A stretch of 64,000 nt of DNA from contig JAZGTH010000065.1 of the NCBI GenBank assembly GCA_036877525.1, forward strand, positions 5,553,001 through 5,617,000. Direction: 5' to 3'. The translations under genes were made by a program, and so were the position numbers. This DNA is from Chromobotia macracanthus. Taxonomy: Eukaryota; Chordata; Actinopteri; Cypriniformes; Botiidae. Positions 1-13,900 of the stretch are shown one piece after another; within the stretch, counting starts at the first letter, position 1, and each line of letters begins with the position of its first letter. A model generated the notes under the pieces. That model saw nothing but the letters and a program-made list of their open reading frames with translations, made no database searches and was not told the origin of the DNA.

Positions 1-628
1 CAGACCCCTTAATTACACACATTTTCTGTGTTTGCACGCTCGATCTCTGTTGTGCTTTCTCATCTGTCCCTCCCCTGTTTTCTCACTACACAAATATAAA
101 TCAATACATGACAGCTGTTTTAATGGCTTGAACCCTGTGGCTTTTGTCAGAAAAGCATGCCTTTCTTTGGTCCTCTATTTGTTAAGGTTCTGGATCAACA
201 GTTCTTATTAGTAACAATTACTGTGATACAGTCCAAATAGAATTTGTTAGTAAATTATTTTCTCTCCACATTAAACAGGCCCTATTGTATACAGAATATA
301 CTGAGTACTATACAAGAGTCTATACAAGATTAAACGTTATAAGGCCATAGAAACACAACATGTGTCAAATACTATGAAACAAAACTTGTTATAGTGATGT
401 AAGCTTTGGTTCAACCCAAGTGTCCCCTCATCCTCAGGGAAGATTTTTGGCAGCAGTATGAACACACGCAAGCACAGTAAGTTCACACAAAGTTTATAAA
501 ACTCCCAGCATGCACCTCTCACATCCCACCTTTCTCTAATCAGATTAGTTATTGTTCAATAATTCTTCCACAAACTGGCAAACGTCATTCACATAAGGAA
601 AAGTCATTCTCTGTTACTTTTTCTCTCT

Positions 629-660
629 CACACACACACACATACACACACACACACATA
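629..660. repeat. CA microsatellite
   Basis: A run of CA dinucleotides interrupted once by TA, preceded by a short CT stretch. Confidence 0.85.
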
Positions 661-2011
661 GCAAATGGACTTTTTGTTTATGAGTTCATATTATATTAGT
701 TATCAGGATGTTGGCTATCAGAGGTTTAACCTCAGGAGGTAACACAACAATAACATCTAATATTATGCTTGTTGGCGTAACTTAATTTAGTCTAGTTGAT
801 TGATTCAGATTAAATAATATCTTTGACTTGACGTAAACTAGTTAAACTTATTCTTTCATCAGTTTATCACATTCATTTGGGTAAACATCTCAGTTTAATT
901 CAATAGATGTAAGACAATCAGCTGACTGCATAGTCTTAACAATGGGTGAGTTAAATCGGTTGTATGGAGACTCCATAATGGTTAAGAGGTCGCTGAGTTT
1001 TCTAACGTGGCAGGCTTGGCATGAATGGCCATCAAGACAGGCACCAGGTCTATATAACAGGGTCTATCTTTAGCTTTAACCCACATCTAATTGGACAAAA
1101 TAATATCCAATTGGCACCAAACTGACCACTGATTGGTCAGCACTGGCTGTAGAGGCTGTGAGCACCGTAAATAGGGCTGAATGGAGAGGAAGGGAGGCAG
1201 AATGGGAGATTGTGTTAGTCAGACCGGCACCAGAGGGCCACAGAGAATGAGCACAGACATACAATGTTTACACTGTAAATTACACATGGGCAAAAGAGAG
1301 AGAGGCAGAGTGAGAAAACGGTGGGAGAAAGAGAGAGAGAGAGTGTGTTGTGGATACTCTCAGGGGAAAGTGGTCCCCTGTGCTGTGTTATTATTTAGCC
1401 ATTGCGGTTTTTCTTCCTGCTGAATGTTTCTCTTCTAGCTCTCAATAAAATCACAGAACCCAAAAAACCTCTTCTTTGTGTCTACAGGGGTGATTATATA
1501 CATAAACCCTAAAACCTAAAAACCCAGACCTCTTTCTCTCTCTCGCTAATGTATTTTCCACTTATAGCATGTCTCCTTCTCACAGTCACTGCCTATGGCT
1601 CTTCATCATAACACTGAAGTCTCCATAGGCAGGCATCCACACAGATCACAAACTTGTTGACATTATTAAATTTGAAACTATATGATTTGCCTGATTTATG
1701 AACCATTCCACTCATAAGGACCTCTTTAACCTCCTCAGAAGTCAGTTCCTGACATGTTTAAATATATTTCCAAAAAACACGAGCCTTTACAACACTGTAA
1801 AAATGTTTTGTCATATAACCCAAAAACTATGCTTCTTCTGTTAACATCTATATTAATATTTTTATTTCAATAAACCAGTATGACTGAATCAACCTGAATA
1901 CATTAAACCAGTGAAAGTCATTTTAAGGTTAGGTAGAAATAGTGCTCTAATGTAACTTTATCTTACCAAATTTTACACTTAGATATAGATAGCTATATCT
2001 AATAAAATAAA

Positions 2012-2269
2012 ACAATTTTAGGTTGTAATAACATTTCCATAACATTTGCAAGACATTGTATTAACGTTATAACATTACTTAATTTTAATTCTGTAACGTT
2101 TTAAGATGTTCCACTAACAATTTAGGAATAATGTTCATAATATATGATATATACCGTTTAAAAACATTCTGCTAACTAAGCAAGAATGTCAAGAATGGTT
2201 TCGATAACTTTGAGAGAACTTTTAGAAAACGTTAGCCATCATTCTGAGAACAATCCCTGTTAGCTGGGT
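2012..2269 (+). mobile_element. MITE family 1, copy A (5' end truncated)
   Basis: Starts at the internal motif CAATTTTAGGTTGTAA, runs through several AACGTT-rich blocks, and ends in the family terminus TGTTAGCTGGG followed by TA. The opening CCCAGCTAA is missing. A second copy of just the terminus, CCCAGCTAACA, lies a few bases downstream at 2277. The same layout recurs at 17.2, 27.6, 30.5, 33.2 and 46.4 kb. It has no coding capacity, so it is a non-autonomous inverted-repeat element. Confidence 0.75.
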
Positions 2270-3065
2270 AGCCAAACCCAGCTAACATACACACATCCAA
2301 ATAAAGCAAGAATCTAATTCTCAGAATGTAAGAGAACACACAAAACTTGGTGAAAATACACATGCATTCTTATACAAACTGACAGGCCATAACATGGTAG
2401 TCAAATCCAAGCAAAATACTAATTTTCAAAAGAACTCAGTTTCTTTGAGAACTGAAGCAATAATTAGGGAATCTAGATCGGCAGAGACACTATTTATAAG
2501 CCTGAGTCCTGTTATAGCTGCAGCTAAATTCAATGCCATAGTGTCTTTCAACAAGTTATAAGTAAAAACACAAAGAGAGAAAGATAGAGAAAGAGAGAGA
2601 ACAATGTTGTAACTGAGGCAGTTTGTGGACTGATGATGACAGGTTGTGGCTTTAAGTATTACAGGAATTTCTGTTGGTTGTCTAAGGAACAGGGGGCTGT
2701 TTTGAGTGTGCGTGTAGGCAAGTGCGTGTTCATACATGCACACGTTTGTCTGTATGTATGTTACTAAATGACAGGCTGTTTTTTTTGCCACAAACATAAG
2801 GTCTTGCTTTGAAAGGTGGTGTAATTAGCTCCACAGAGACGACATCAACATTTACAAAGTGAGACATACAACAAAAAAGGAAGGAAGTGGTACAGAAAGA
2901 GGGACAGAGGAAACACATCATTTATCATACATAAGCATTCAGAACTGTATCACATAGAATACATGACTAAATATAAGCAAACCCATAGAACAGTGACGTG
3001 TGATGTGAATGTATCATAGACTAGAGACATCATGATGATATTGTCTCTTAATAACGGCAAGTTTT

Positions 3066-3214
3066 CACGTAGCTCATCTGGTAGTGCATTGTGTTTGCAG
3101 CGCAAAGGTTGTGGCTTTGATTCCCAGGGAATACACATACTGATGAAATGTATAATCTAAATGGACTATAAGTTGCTTTGGATAAAGGTGTCTGCCAAAT
3201 ACATAAATGCATAA
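3066..3214 (+). mobile_element. tRNA-derived SINE
   Basis: The tRNA-like head contains a diverged A box (TAGCTCATCTGGTAGTGCA, about 3070) and a B box-like GGCTTTGATTCCC (about 3113). The tail, with GTTGCTTTGGATAAAGGTG and then TCTGCCAAATACATAAATG, matches the reverse complement of the SINE at 34.0 kb. The A and B boxes are RNA polymerase III promoter elements. The head is too diverged, and lacks the acceptor pairing, to be a functional tRNA. Confidence 0.8.
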
Positions 3215-3939
3215 AAGAAACATCAAGAAGTCTGGAGAAGCCAATATCATATCTCCACTATTGTAATGTAACATGACAGGTTTCATTTTTATTGTGTTAT
3301 AGAGAAAAATATAATGTTCATAAAGAAGTTTTGCCAGCCTTAATAAGTAAATACAAACAGAACACTCTTAAGATTTTTGAGACACAGAAATGAAGTAAAA
3401 TTATTTTAATAGATAATAATAATTTTCATGTTAAAAATGTGTAAATATTTGAGCCACAAATAATAATATACTGCAGCAATAACAATTATGTTCTGATCAG
3501 ATACTCTAACTAATTCTAAGAAAATCCTTCTTCATTCTATAGTTCTGAGATGCATTTCATTTACATTTGTTTAACGGATGCTTCCTCATCAAACCAAGAG
3601 TGCATGTATGGTTTTTGTAACATTTACTTCAGTTGAAACCTAAAAATAACAATCATGTTTCAAAAATAAATGTGGAGGGCAAATAAAACAGCAATTCTTA
3701 TAAAACTGCGGAACTATCAGTGGAATCTAAACCAGCTCAGGGTGGAGCAACACGTCATGGCCACAAGAACAATGACAGCTTATGTCTGACAGGAATGTTG
3801 AGAACGAAGAACATTCCACGCACTGTCTCCATTGCACTTTAATGACATCATTTTCCCCTTCTCCTGTGGTGATGAGTAAGTGTGTGAGCTGGGAAGGAGG
3901 GTTATAGTGCAAAACAAACAGGTGTACAGGTGTGCACGC

Positions 3940-3988
3940 TCACACACACATACACACACACTCTCTCTCTCTCTCTCTCTCTCTCTCT
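3940..3988. repeat. Compound CA/CT microsatellite
   Basis: CA repeats pass directly into a (CT)n run of about 28 bp. Confidence 0.9.
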
Positions 3989-4614
3989 GGACTGTTGCTT
4001 TCATTCTCAACACAACAGGGAAGTGGCATCAAAGTGCACACATTTCAATCATTTGTAAACTATGTATGAATGTGAAAGTACCTGAAAAAAGATAAAAAAA
4101 GAGCTGTGACCACTGGTTAGTGCATCTAACATTTGGTTATGTGGGTAAAAATATGTTTAAATACAAATAAAATGTAATTGCCTTGTTGCTCTCTCATCTC
4201 TCAATGATCACTACTTTATGTAATAAACACCAAAAAGGCTTAAAAAAGAATTGAAAAACAACAGAGGTATTAATCATACTTTACTCTTTAGTTGAAGAAC
4301 ATAACAGCGAAACTTTAAAAAAGAAAAATCTGCAATATAAAGTTTATGCACCTGTAAAGTCTTTAAAATTAGCAATGACTAGCAGGGATCTGTTTCAGAC
4401 ATTGTGATTATGTGATATGGCCAAGATTAAACTTGGGAGTATTTATTAACACTAATTTTCCAAAAGTTCTGAGATTAATCATAATAAAATCTCGGCCTCT
4501 GGAGTGCTGTGGTTATAAAAGAAAATAATCATGTTCTACACCAAAATTTTCCCAGCTGGAAATATATATTACATATATATTACTGAAAAAATGTTCTGAA
4601 TAAATTAGTCTTGT

Positions 4615-4617
4615 GTG

Positions 4618-4679
<62 letters not shown>
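4615..4679. repeat. Compound TA/GA microsatellite
   Basis: About 24 bp of TA repeats followed by about 40 bp of GA repeats. Confidence 0.9.
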
Positions 4680-4683
<4 letters not shown>

Positions 4684-4716
4684 ACATTAATTACAGTACA
4701 TGTATAAATATGCGTG

Positions 4717-5170
4717 CACACACCCAGTCTTATGTTTACTTCCATGCACTAAAACAAACATTTCTATATACATGTGTATAAATAAGATAAAAAATACATA
4801 AAACATATTAAGACATATTAAAACATATTAAGGGTTGGCATTAAATGTGTGGGTATGCATGACAGGATGATTTCCATACTGCATAAGTTTATACAAAACA
4901 ACCATTTTAAACTTTGTCATTTGCCAGACGCATGTGCAACCCACTCCCCTTTAAGATTTTTCTGTCTTTATCCCCCTCTTTCAAAATTCTTGTCTTTATT
5001 TAGTTACCTGCCATGTTTTCTGATCAAGCACACACACTCAGTCTAATGTTTACCTCTGTACACTAAAACAAACAACAAACATTTATATATACATGTGTAT
5101 GAGTCATTAAACATTATGGGCTGAAACTGAATTTGTGTTTGTGGGCATGCATGCACTAGAGCATCAAAGA
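4717..5170 (+). repeat. Tandem-type duplication, about 315-bp period
   Basis: The block near 4725-4780, with ACTAAAACAAACA and TATATACATGTGTAT, recurs at about 5040-5100 with a 4-8 bp insertion. The following GTGGGTATGCATG (about 4848) is matched by GTGGGCATGCATG at 5141. Two diverged direct units are therefore inferred; the second is shortened. Part of the first unit is also found inverted at 6.5-6.7 kb. Confidence 0.6.
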
Positions 5171-6285
5171 GGCAGTGCTGGACAGATTTCTGCAGCAGTT
5201 TACTACAATAAGTCAACTCTCAACATCTGGCAGCTATCAAAGCTGTGTGTGGATGTGTATGTGTGATGTGGGGCCGTTGTTTTAGAATGCAGGATCTGCA
5301 GAGAGCAGTGTGTGAACTCTAAATGTGTACGTTTACTGGCACTCAAAGACGATCGATAGCATCTATAGATAACTACAGCAAAACTTAAGCCCAACGCTAA
5401 TGTTCATTAATGAAGGACTGTGCGATCCAGAGAGCACTGCGCATGATTTGAGTGTGAGCACTTGTGTATGTATGATTAATCAAAGACTGTTTCAAAGAGT
5501 GCTCTCCTTACATCAGATTAAGACAAAACTGTTTAATCAACAAAACAATTACCACTAGGGCCGTGTGAGGTGAGACACACACAAAACAAGAGTTCCAAAA
5601 ACAAAAAGGATTAACATATTAAATGCAAAGGGTGTGTGTGGAAGGGGGGCTATCTGCACATACATCTCAATAATCATGTAGGCTGAGCTCATGTTTGTGT
5701 GCGTCCCAAAGTCTGAGATTTACACCTGGAATGTGTCGACACTGGAAGTTTAGCTGCGTCCACCTCCCCTGCTAACTACAGTATAACACACACTCAATAC
5801 ACTAAAACATATACACCCCCATATACTGCTATCTACAGCAGTGAACAGCAATGTTCTGACAGGTGTGTTCAGAACTGGTAAACTCATCTGTACTTGGAAT
5901 GTGTCTGTGTTAACTGGGGGCGGGGTAATGACAACTTATCCTTCACATCTCACATATTTCAGCATGACCTGGCATTTAAATGTTTTACAAACAGAACTGG
6001 ACCAGGCAGGATTTTTCTGCATACGCTGACTTCTTAGCTTGGTATTAAGACTTTACTGGGAATTAAGTGTATGGCAGGAATTAGTTTAGAACCAGTACCT
6101 TTACTCCCATTATTGAGTAATTGTCATATCTTAAGAAATGTTCAGAAATGTGTTAAATGGATATCTGGACGTATCAAGATCCTCTAAATCACTCACACAT
6201 AATAACCAAGCTATTAATAACCACATCTACACTATATGATCTAAACAAGTAATATAATCATTAGTTTCTTGATATAGCTCATCCT

Positions 6286-6286
<1 letters not shown>

Positions 6287-6326
<40 letters not shown>

Positions 6327-6332
6327 GTCTGT
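6287..6332. repeat. CT microsatellite
   Basis: Run of CT repeats with one TT interruption and a terminal GTCTGTC. Confidence 0.85.
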
Positions 6333-6533
6333 CAGGAGATGCTAGTCACCCATGGACTCTGCTCAAGTCCAGTTTTAGTCTAAACAGAGCAACAGCTTTG
6401 TTGCACTGGACACCGCACGATTGATTCATTTGTATATAAAACGTATTATTAAAGAATTCTTCAGAGTTAGAAGAATGATGGACCAGCCGCACACACACAT
6501 ACAAACGAAGAGGTATGGTATTTTTGATCAGAA

Positions 6534-6702
6534 AACATGGCAGGTAACGGAAAAAAGACAAGAATTATGAATGACAGGAATAAAGAGAGAAAAAAGGGGA
6601 GTGAGTTAAACATGCATCTGGCAAGTGACACAGGGCATCATAAAGTTTAAAACAGCTGTTTCCTATAAATGTATGCAGTATGGACATCATCACCCTGTTG
6701 AC
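6534..6702 (-). repeat. Inverted copy of the 4.86-5.02 kb segment
   Basis: Read on the minus strand this segment gives CCATACTGCATA, TTTTAAACTTT, CTTGCCAGATGCATG, then TTACCTGCCATGTTTTCTGA. The same blocks occur in the same order on the plus strand at 4860-5022 with scattered substitutions and small gaps. It is a dispersed repeat in opposite orientations about 1.5 kb apart; no terminal structure identifies a transposon class. Confidence 0.7.
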
Positions 6703-7909
6703 AGTGCCCAGCTATGACTCCAGATATTGCTCAAAAAATGCAAGTGCCATTCACTTGCATTACACTGAACTTACCAACAGAACAGCAGACACAGATATAT
6801 ACCTACATATACATACACGCATACACATATATGACCTTTGTCAGCACAATATGACTTAACACCACACCCCGGAGTTCATCCTAGTCTACAACCTCTGCGT
6901 GTCTATCTACAGCACAGTGTCAGCACTGCATTTTGTTTCCTGTTTTCTTTTTCTCTAGAATATTGATGTCCTCGAGTAGGGGACAAAGGCACAGAACCCC
7001 AAAACAGCTAAAGAACCTTCCACAAGCATGCACAAATTAAAAATAGAAAAGAACACAAAAAAATAACAAAGCAAAAAAAACAGAATCATCTAGACATTCT
7101 GTGGCCAGGCTGGAGTTTTTTGTCACAAGTTAAGCTTTTGAAATATTTCATGTGTCATTTTATGAACAGTTACTCTGAGATCAAGTAAACAGCCCAGAAA
7201 GAGAATGTTGCTGTTTCTCTCCCTCCACTTCCTTTTGTTTGATTAGACAAACATAAAAACAGCGGGATATGTAAACACGCACTACGCTAAAGCGGAGGAT
7301 GAGTTTACAAGACTCAAGAGGTGGGAAATGATGCTGATCAACTTTTCTGGAGAGAAAGAGAGCAAGAGAACACACACATTGTTCTGGACAGAGAAATGAC
7401 ACCTACAGGCTACAGATGCTCTGTATGGACTGTGGTGACCTGTGTGAAACCGCTCTCTGGGTGAGATGCTTGAGGTTTCTCTGCAGGAACCGCTTCACAA
7501 AGTGTGACTCACTTCATCTGAAAGCCACTTTGGGTCACATGTGTAGCTGAAGCTAGTTAGAATCATGAACAAAGCTCAAGATTCAAGTTTTGAAGATAAA
7601 TACTGAGCAGATTAGCTCCATAATGGGGTTTCCAACTGGAAAATCAGATTAAAATCCAGCAAAGCAGATTCAAGAAGCAGTTATTGTCACTTGTCTGGGG
7701 AATGATGCTTTCATTTTTCCATGAAAAAGTCAGACAGGAATCACTGTTCAATAAGTGACGATTTAACTGACCAAATCTAATAATAACAAACATGATTTTC
7801 ATTATAAAAACTACATACAAGACTGTGGCATATTGAGAGAATAAGAGATTGTAGAGCTGAATCCCAGAGGTTACAAAAGAGGGCTTGCATGGGGTCATTA
7901 GAAAAAGAG

Positions 7910-7910
<1 letters not shown>

Positions 7911-7990
<80 letters not shown>
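7911..7990. repeat. GA microsatellite, about 40 uninterrupted units
   Basis: About 80 bp of pure GA dinucleotide repeat. Its length and purity imply high mutability. The apparent reading frames across it are artefacts of the repeat. Confidence 0.95.
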
Positions 7991-7994
<4 letters not shown>

Positions 7995-10900
7995 TTATAA
8001 TTCATATATCCATCACACAAAATGGATGTCCCTAAAATAACATACCTAGCCCCAGAGAAGGTTATTTTCAGTATGGTTTTGGTGTCTAACACCCTAACTG
8101 AAGCAGACCACCATCAGAGCTCAGTTGCATTCTGTTTTCTCAAAACATTCCAAGCATTGAAAAGAAAAGCGGAAAGAAAAGAATAATCAGAAGTACTGTG
8201 GTTTGTGTCAGCAAGGATGACCAGAACCTAAAACATCTTGTAAGAATAATAGTCATAAACTAAAAAAAGCGAATGAAAAGTGTTGGAACAGCATTTGTTA
8301 GAACACTGTAAATTCCATACCCTGTTCTGAGCCATGGTGGTGAGAGAGAGCAGAGATGCTATTCCCCTTTCTGTTGTCCTGGGGGTCTAACATGCACTTG
8401 AGCATACACACAAACATACACACACACACAAACACACACAGGACTACAGGGAAAAGTAGAATCCAGATTGTACACGGCTGTGCGGCTGTGGTCAGTATAT
8501 GCTTGGACAGGAGAGATGCGGCTGTAAGCTCACACATGTGCATGTCCACATCATTCCTTCACCTCTGTTCCTTTTTCTGTTTTAATCTGGTTCTCTCTTT
8601 CACACACACATCGACATACACACATACCAGTCTCATGCCAAAGGCAAACTGTGAAACACCAGCATCCACAAAACCTCTCTGAGTAGGGAAAATCCACATA
8701 CCGGATTTCAACAGCTTTAATACTGAGCGAATAAACAAGATAAATGCTACATTTTGTCTTTTTTAATTTCTCTCTTTACACCCCCCCTCCCCACCCCATT
8801 CCCTCTCGCTCTTCCCTTTAGAGACAGAGAGAAAAAATAAAAAACAGCCAAGAGCTGAAACAATGGTTGAGCAGTCCAATACCTCCCTGGCTTAAAACAA
8901 TACCATCAATCAAAGTAAGCACACAAAACAAACACACAAATTTATTAAGAGGAGCTCTCCAGTGCATGAGTGCTTTAACTCTTTATGGTCAGACACGCAT
9001 GCACAGGAAGTACCTAATTATTTTGTGTAGAGGGGGAGACGGCCTATACAGATACATAACTTTTCACAATGTGGTAATTAACATGTTTATACTGTTTCAA
9101 AGCAAGGTAACCAAATGCTCCGTTCATACCAGATCTTCATCTCAGCTCCGGGCAAGCAGAATTTCCAGTCTAGAGAAAAGAAAGAGTGCATGCATATACT
9201 AACCTAAATGGGCCAGCAAAGACTTTAGCCCCAGGTCGACTGGCTGTGATCCATAGCAGGGTTTATAGCAACTTTATGTGCTTATAATTTCACAAAATAA
9301 GGAGAATATTAGGTCACAGTTAGGCGAATAGTACATAAAATTGTTCAGATTAGGTAGTCATAAATCAGCTTCCAGGCTGTTGATTACTGACTTTTGTACA
9401 TTTCTGCCTGCCAAATACGCTTTGCAGCCTTGTTAACTATAACATTTTATGTTGTGACAAAACGCACTAAATTCAAAAGTAAACAATGCCAAAACTGAAG
9501 CTGAGAAAAATAATTCAAAGTACTTTGATTGTCCAGCCAAGTGTGCCATTCATAGTGTTAAAGACATTTTATTTATTTAATTTTACCTTGTATTCAACTG
9601 TTTTAATCAAGCAATTGCAATTGGTAAAATTTCAAACATCTTAAAACATAACGTTACCATAATAGCCCATAATGCTACCATAATGTTTGGGACACAGCAA
9701 CAATTTGTATTAAATATTAATACAAATTCATACAAATATTAATACTATATATTTCCCAGTTCATTTTACTTCCCAGTTTATTTGCCGTTAGCAGCTGTCA
9801 TTAGCATCATTACCACTGAATACGAGTGAGCCAATAAACACCATGTCTCTAAACACAGAGAGCTCGAATATACAGTGTACATATGTGCAGGTCACTCATA
9901 TAATGTTTGAGGATAAAGAAACTTTCTGACTTGCTTATCTTCAGTTAGGTTATTCATATGTTTATGAATTCATATGTTTATGTCATATGCTGTATTGCAC
10001 CTATACAAGGTATAAACACAAATCTAATAATTACTGTACATGGCTTGTCAAATTAAGGTTAGGGCTGACAACAAACAGACAAACATAAAGCGCCATGTGC
10101 AAAATGAAATGTTTCTAAAATAAACACCCACACAGACAATCGAATGACTGTGAACACAAAGACCACCAGCACTGTGGTCACCTCTGTTTTCATTTTAAGA
10201 CTCACAAGACAAAACTGTCCTGGGAAACTTATGTAGACCACAACCCCAGTTGATTCCTGTAGCACAACTGTAGAGCAGAGCAACACGGGGTCATTGAATT
10301 CTGAGAGAAAACACACACTAATAATATGTACACCACAAATGCACTGAGACGCTCTGAATAATAGCATCAGCTAAATACAATGTAAATATAAAATAGCAGA
10401 AAAGTACACAGATGAAACCGAGCTGCTATCTAAACAATACATTACTGTCTGGAATTTGCAACAAAATAAAGACTCGCAAGTTAGAATGGTTTGCATTTTT
10501 TAATAAGCTTGTTTTTGTTCACTTGTAAGCCATACACTTTATGCTAAATATCTATTGAATTTAGTGTAATTTCTATCAACATTATTTGACAAACTGAACA
10601 GGAAAGCACCCAATACACCAATAACCCAGTCAGAGAACTCCTCAGATCCCTTGTCTGGTATTGACTGTTTACTGTGGTGCCTGCAGATAAGAAGAACAAA
10701 GCACAGTTCAGTGACCTCAACAGAGTCAAACTCAACTTTAGCTATCAGTTCTTGTCACAAACCTTGTCAAGTTATAAACAGGTTTGCCAGAGTTAGTTTA
10801 AACAGGTAACCTGCGGATCAGAGATGATAGAAGTTTGTTCTTTCTGTATTCTTTCATTAGTCTCAGTCTTTTCAGTAGTGACCTCCGGACACACACCCTG

Positions 10901-13900
10901 CTAGGTAAATGGTCTACAAGCTTCACAGCCCAGCTGGGTGGTTTTACAAATTTGATTATTATCAAAAAAAACCCGTATTTTAAACAAGTATTTTAACATC
11001 TGGTATGTTCATCTCACATTCACAGTATTTTACAAGCAAGACCGTTGAAGTGATTTATCTTGATGATCTTTCCTCGCTAGTCCCTTTATTTTTTATGCCA
11101 AACTGTTTATGAGTGGGTGGGTGTTAGCATGCATGTATGTTTGTTTTCAATTAACAAAAAACATTATGACTCAAAAATCACTAAAAACATATTGTCACTG
11201 TAAAGACTCAGAGGTGAAGTTACAGAGGTGAATTGGAAACATGTATGGATAAGTGTCAAAGTACCCACAAGACTAAACTCCCGATATCAGAGCAAAAGCA
11301 GAAAATCGTTGACTGCCTCCCTCTGTCTCTGCTCATAAATGAGAGTAACCCATTAAAGAGTTGTGGGATGCAGTCCTTAACAGCATTCAGCATGCCCCTG
11401 CTCAAACTGAGCATGGTTTTGCCTTTTCCCTCCATCCTTCTGCTGAGTAAAGCACGAGCAGGCATCTCATTGCCCCCATGCTGCACACAGAGCACACACA
11501 TCCAGAACCCACGTGCCTCAGTTAGGATCCTGTTCAGATTATCAGTCCATAGTCCAAACCCCATGAAATCCCAGAGGCTAAGTGCACAAAGCTACATAAA
11601 ACTGGGGCAGAATGTGGTCAGAAGCGGCGCTAACTGGGTTCATTAAGAGCGATTATGTGTGAGGGGGCTCTGACACCTCAGCGTGCCTGTGAGGGGACTC
11701 TTTGGATGTACAGGATTGTGGTAGAGTTTGATTTTCGAAAAAAAAGGAGGAGGCCTACCCGCGTAGAAAGAAACGCTCAGTGTCTGGCAGGCCTAAGAAA
11801 GCTGAGGCTTAAAGAGCTAGATGGCTTTACAATACTCTTTTTAGGTTTCAATCCTCACACATGTAAAATCCGAGCTCTCCCTCCAAAGCTTCTGGATCTC
11901 AAAGCAACAGTTGGAAACTGGCTACATTGGCACCATATTTGGAAGTCTGCCCAGTTTATGTCAAAATCAACAACTTATAAAATAATGGCGAGTTTAATGA
12001 CAAGCCACCGTTCAAGCCTAAACTTATGTACAATCAGTTTGAGCATGTACATAGACTGCCTCGTTTGAAGTATGGCTTCATACCAAAGGCCTGTTCTGAA
12101 ATACAACAAGTGCTTTTTTGAAATCCCTATAGATACAATAAAGAAGTAACTCACTTTAAAGGGATCTGTCTGATCTGATGTATTATTTATGAATAAAGCT
12201 ATAGTAAATTGATATCCTAGGAAAGCACTGCATATAAATGTTCTCTAGAAGAGCGAGGCAAAAGAGAGAGACTGGGGCAGTGGAAATTACCTGAAGTTCT
12301 TTATATTCTACATCCACTGATGGTTATATAGATCATCATGAAAACAGAATTTACCAAGATAAATTACATTTTTTAAAAAAGGTACGTTTGTCAACACAGA
12401 AGGCAGATCACTCTCATGAACCAAAATGGAAAATAAATAAAGCTAACTGCCACATTAAGCTGCTACTAAATTTCAGAAAGTAACAAAGCTACTAAATCTC
12501 TATTGTAAGTGTACTGATGTCACTAGATTGACCTCATTCAGATGAAATTCTAATTTGTGTCTGATTGAAACTGTCTGTCCTGAGGAACAGCTCTGCTTTT
12601 AGTCCAAAACAGCAGAATCCTCACTGACCGCAAAAAATCTCATTAGATCATTTCACTCAGAAACGACATGTGGAACTTTTCAACCATCATACACAGTCTT
12701 ATAGACCCCCCAGGTACACTCACACAAACCCACAGAAAACACACACATGAGAAAAAGTGGCAGTAAAAAGCAAGAGGGAGAGAAAAATAGGGGGATCCAA
12801 ACCACATGTCAATTCAGTGCAACTGTGAAAGCTCTGATAGGAACTATAATTCATGTTAGAGTAACACTGCGGAACCACTCAAAGACGCAAATCCTGGGAG
12901 GAACACTGATTCATATCATGTGTCCATACAGCACTTCAGTTCAGTTACAAGCTATCCTGAAAATCTCTCAAACGCTTCTGTCAGTCATATATATCAAAGG
13001 GAGAAGAACTTTAAATTGCAGTGGCTTCATAAACTGTAGTTACATTTTGGCATTAGATACGCCACTATAGACAAGAACTTCACCTATCAGATAAAGCAAT
13101 CAACCACTGGAAACTACCCTCATATCCAAACAACTTTGTGACCTCAGAAGTCTTTCATCTTTTTTGTTCTTAACAGCTGACACACACATGAAATTCTTTC
13201 AGTATGATCCAAACATTTAACACTAAACAAAAACACCATCGCTATTAATTTCATATGGTCTTTGAAGCTCAAAAGACAAAACGTACACAGCAACAGAAAA
13301 AACTACAGCTCCATCAGAATGAACCAAACAAAGCATTCAGGTGATGTGTTAACCCGTTATGTGAATCTGATCAAATGTTTTCAAGTTATAAACAAGCCAA
13401 CGAAATGAAAAAATAATAATCACCACACCATGAGGTCTCCAAGTGTGTATCTTTCTATCAGGCTGCAGACCTGAACAACAGGGCAGCACATGAAAGGAGT
13501 CCCACACAGCTATGGTGCATGTCACAGCCAAAAGCTAAAAACCAAGAGCGATGCTATCACACCTACACACGGCACATTACCATGAAAGAAGTAAAGAAAA
13601 AAACAGTTACAAAAGCGAAACAAAAATGACTTGACGTTTGAGTACTGCCTTTGGCACTGTATATTTTCTTTTTTATTTGACAATTTTATATGACTTGTTC
13701 TCATTTTGTGATATGAGAGAGAGACAGCAAGAGAGAAACAGAGTGAGAGAGAAGCAGGGATAGATATGAGGTGCTGCTATAAAACTGTAAATATTGTTTT
13801 ATTTTTAGTGTTACATGTTGCTTTGTTTGACATTTCAAAATCCTAAAACTATCGTTTGGTTTTGTGGTCTCAGACTTTTAAATCATACTGTATATGCTGT

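Noticed and set aside
3066..3214. Possible tRNA gene
   Set aside because: A and B boxes are present but the cloverleaf is broken and the SINE tail follows; same for 34011-34161.
7898..8092. Serine/leucine repeat frame
   Set aside because: Translation of the GA/CT microsatellite, not a protein.
11233..12068. Two consecutive 137-codon plus-strand frames and an overlapping minus-strand frame
   Set aside because: Composition is low-complexity-free but matches no family I know, there is no splice or promoter context, and frames are open on both strands, which points to chance.
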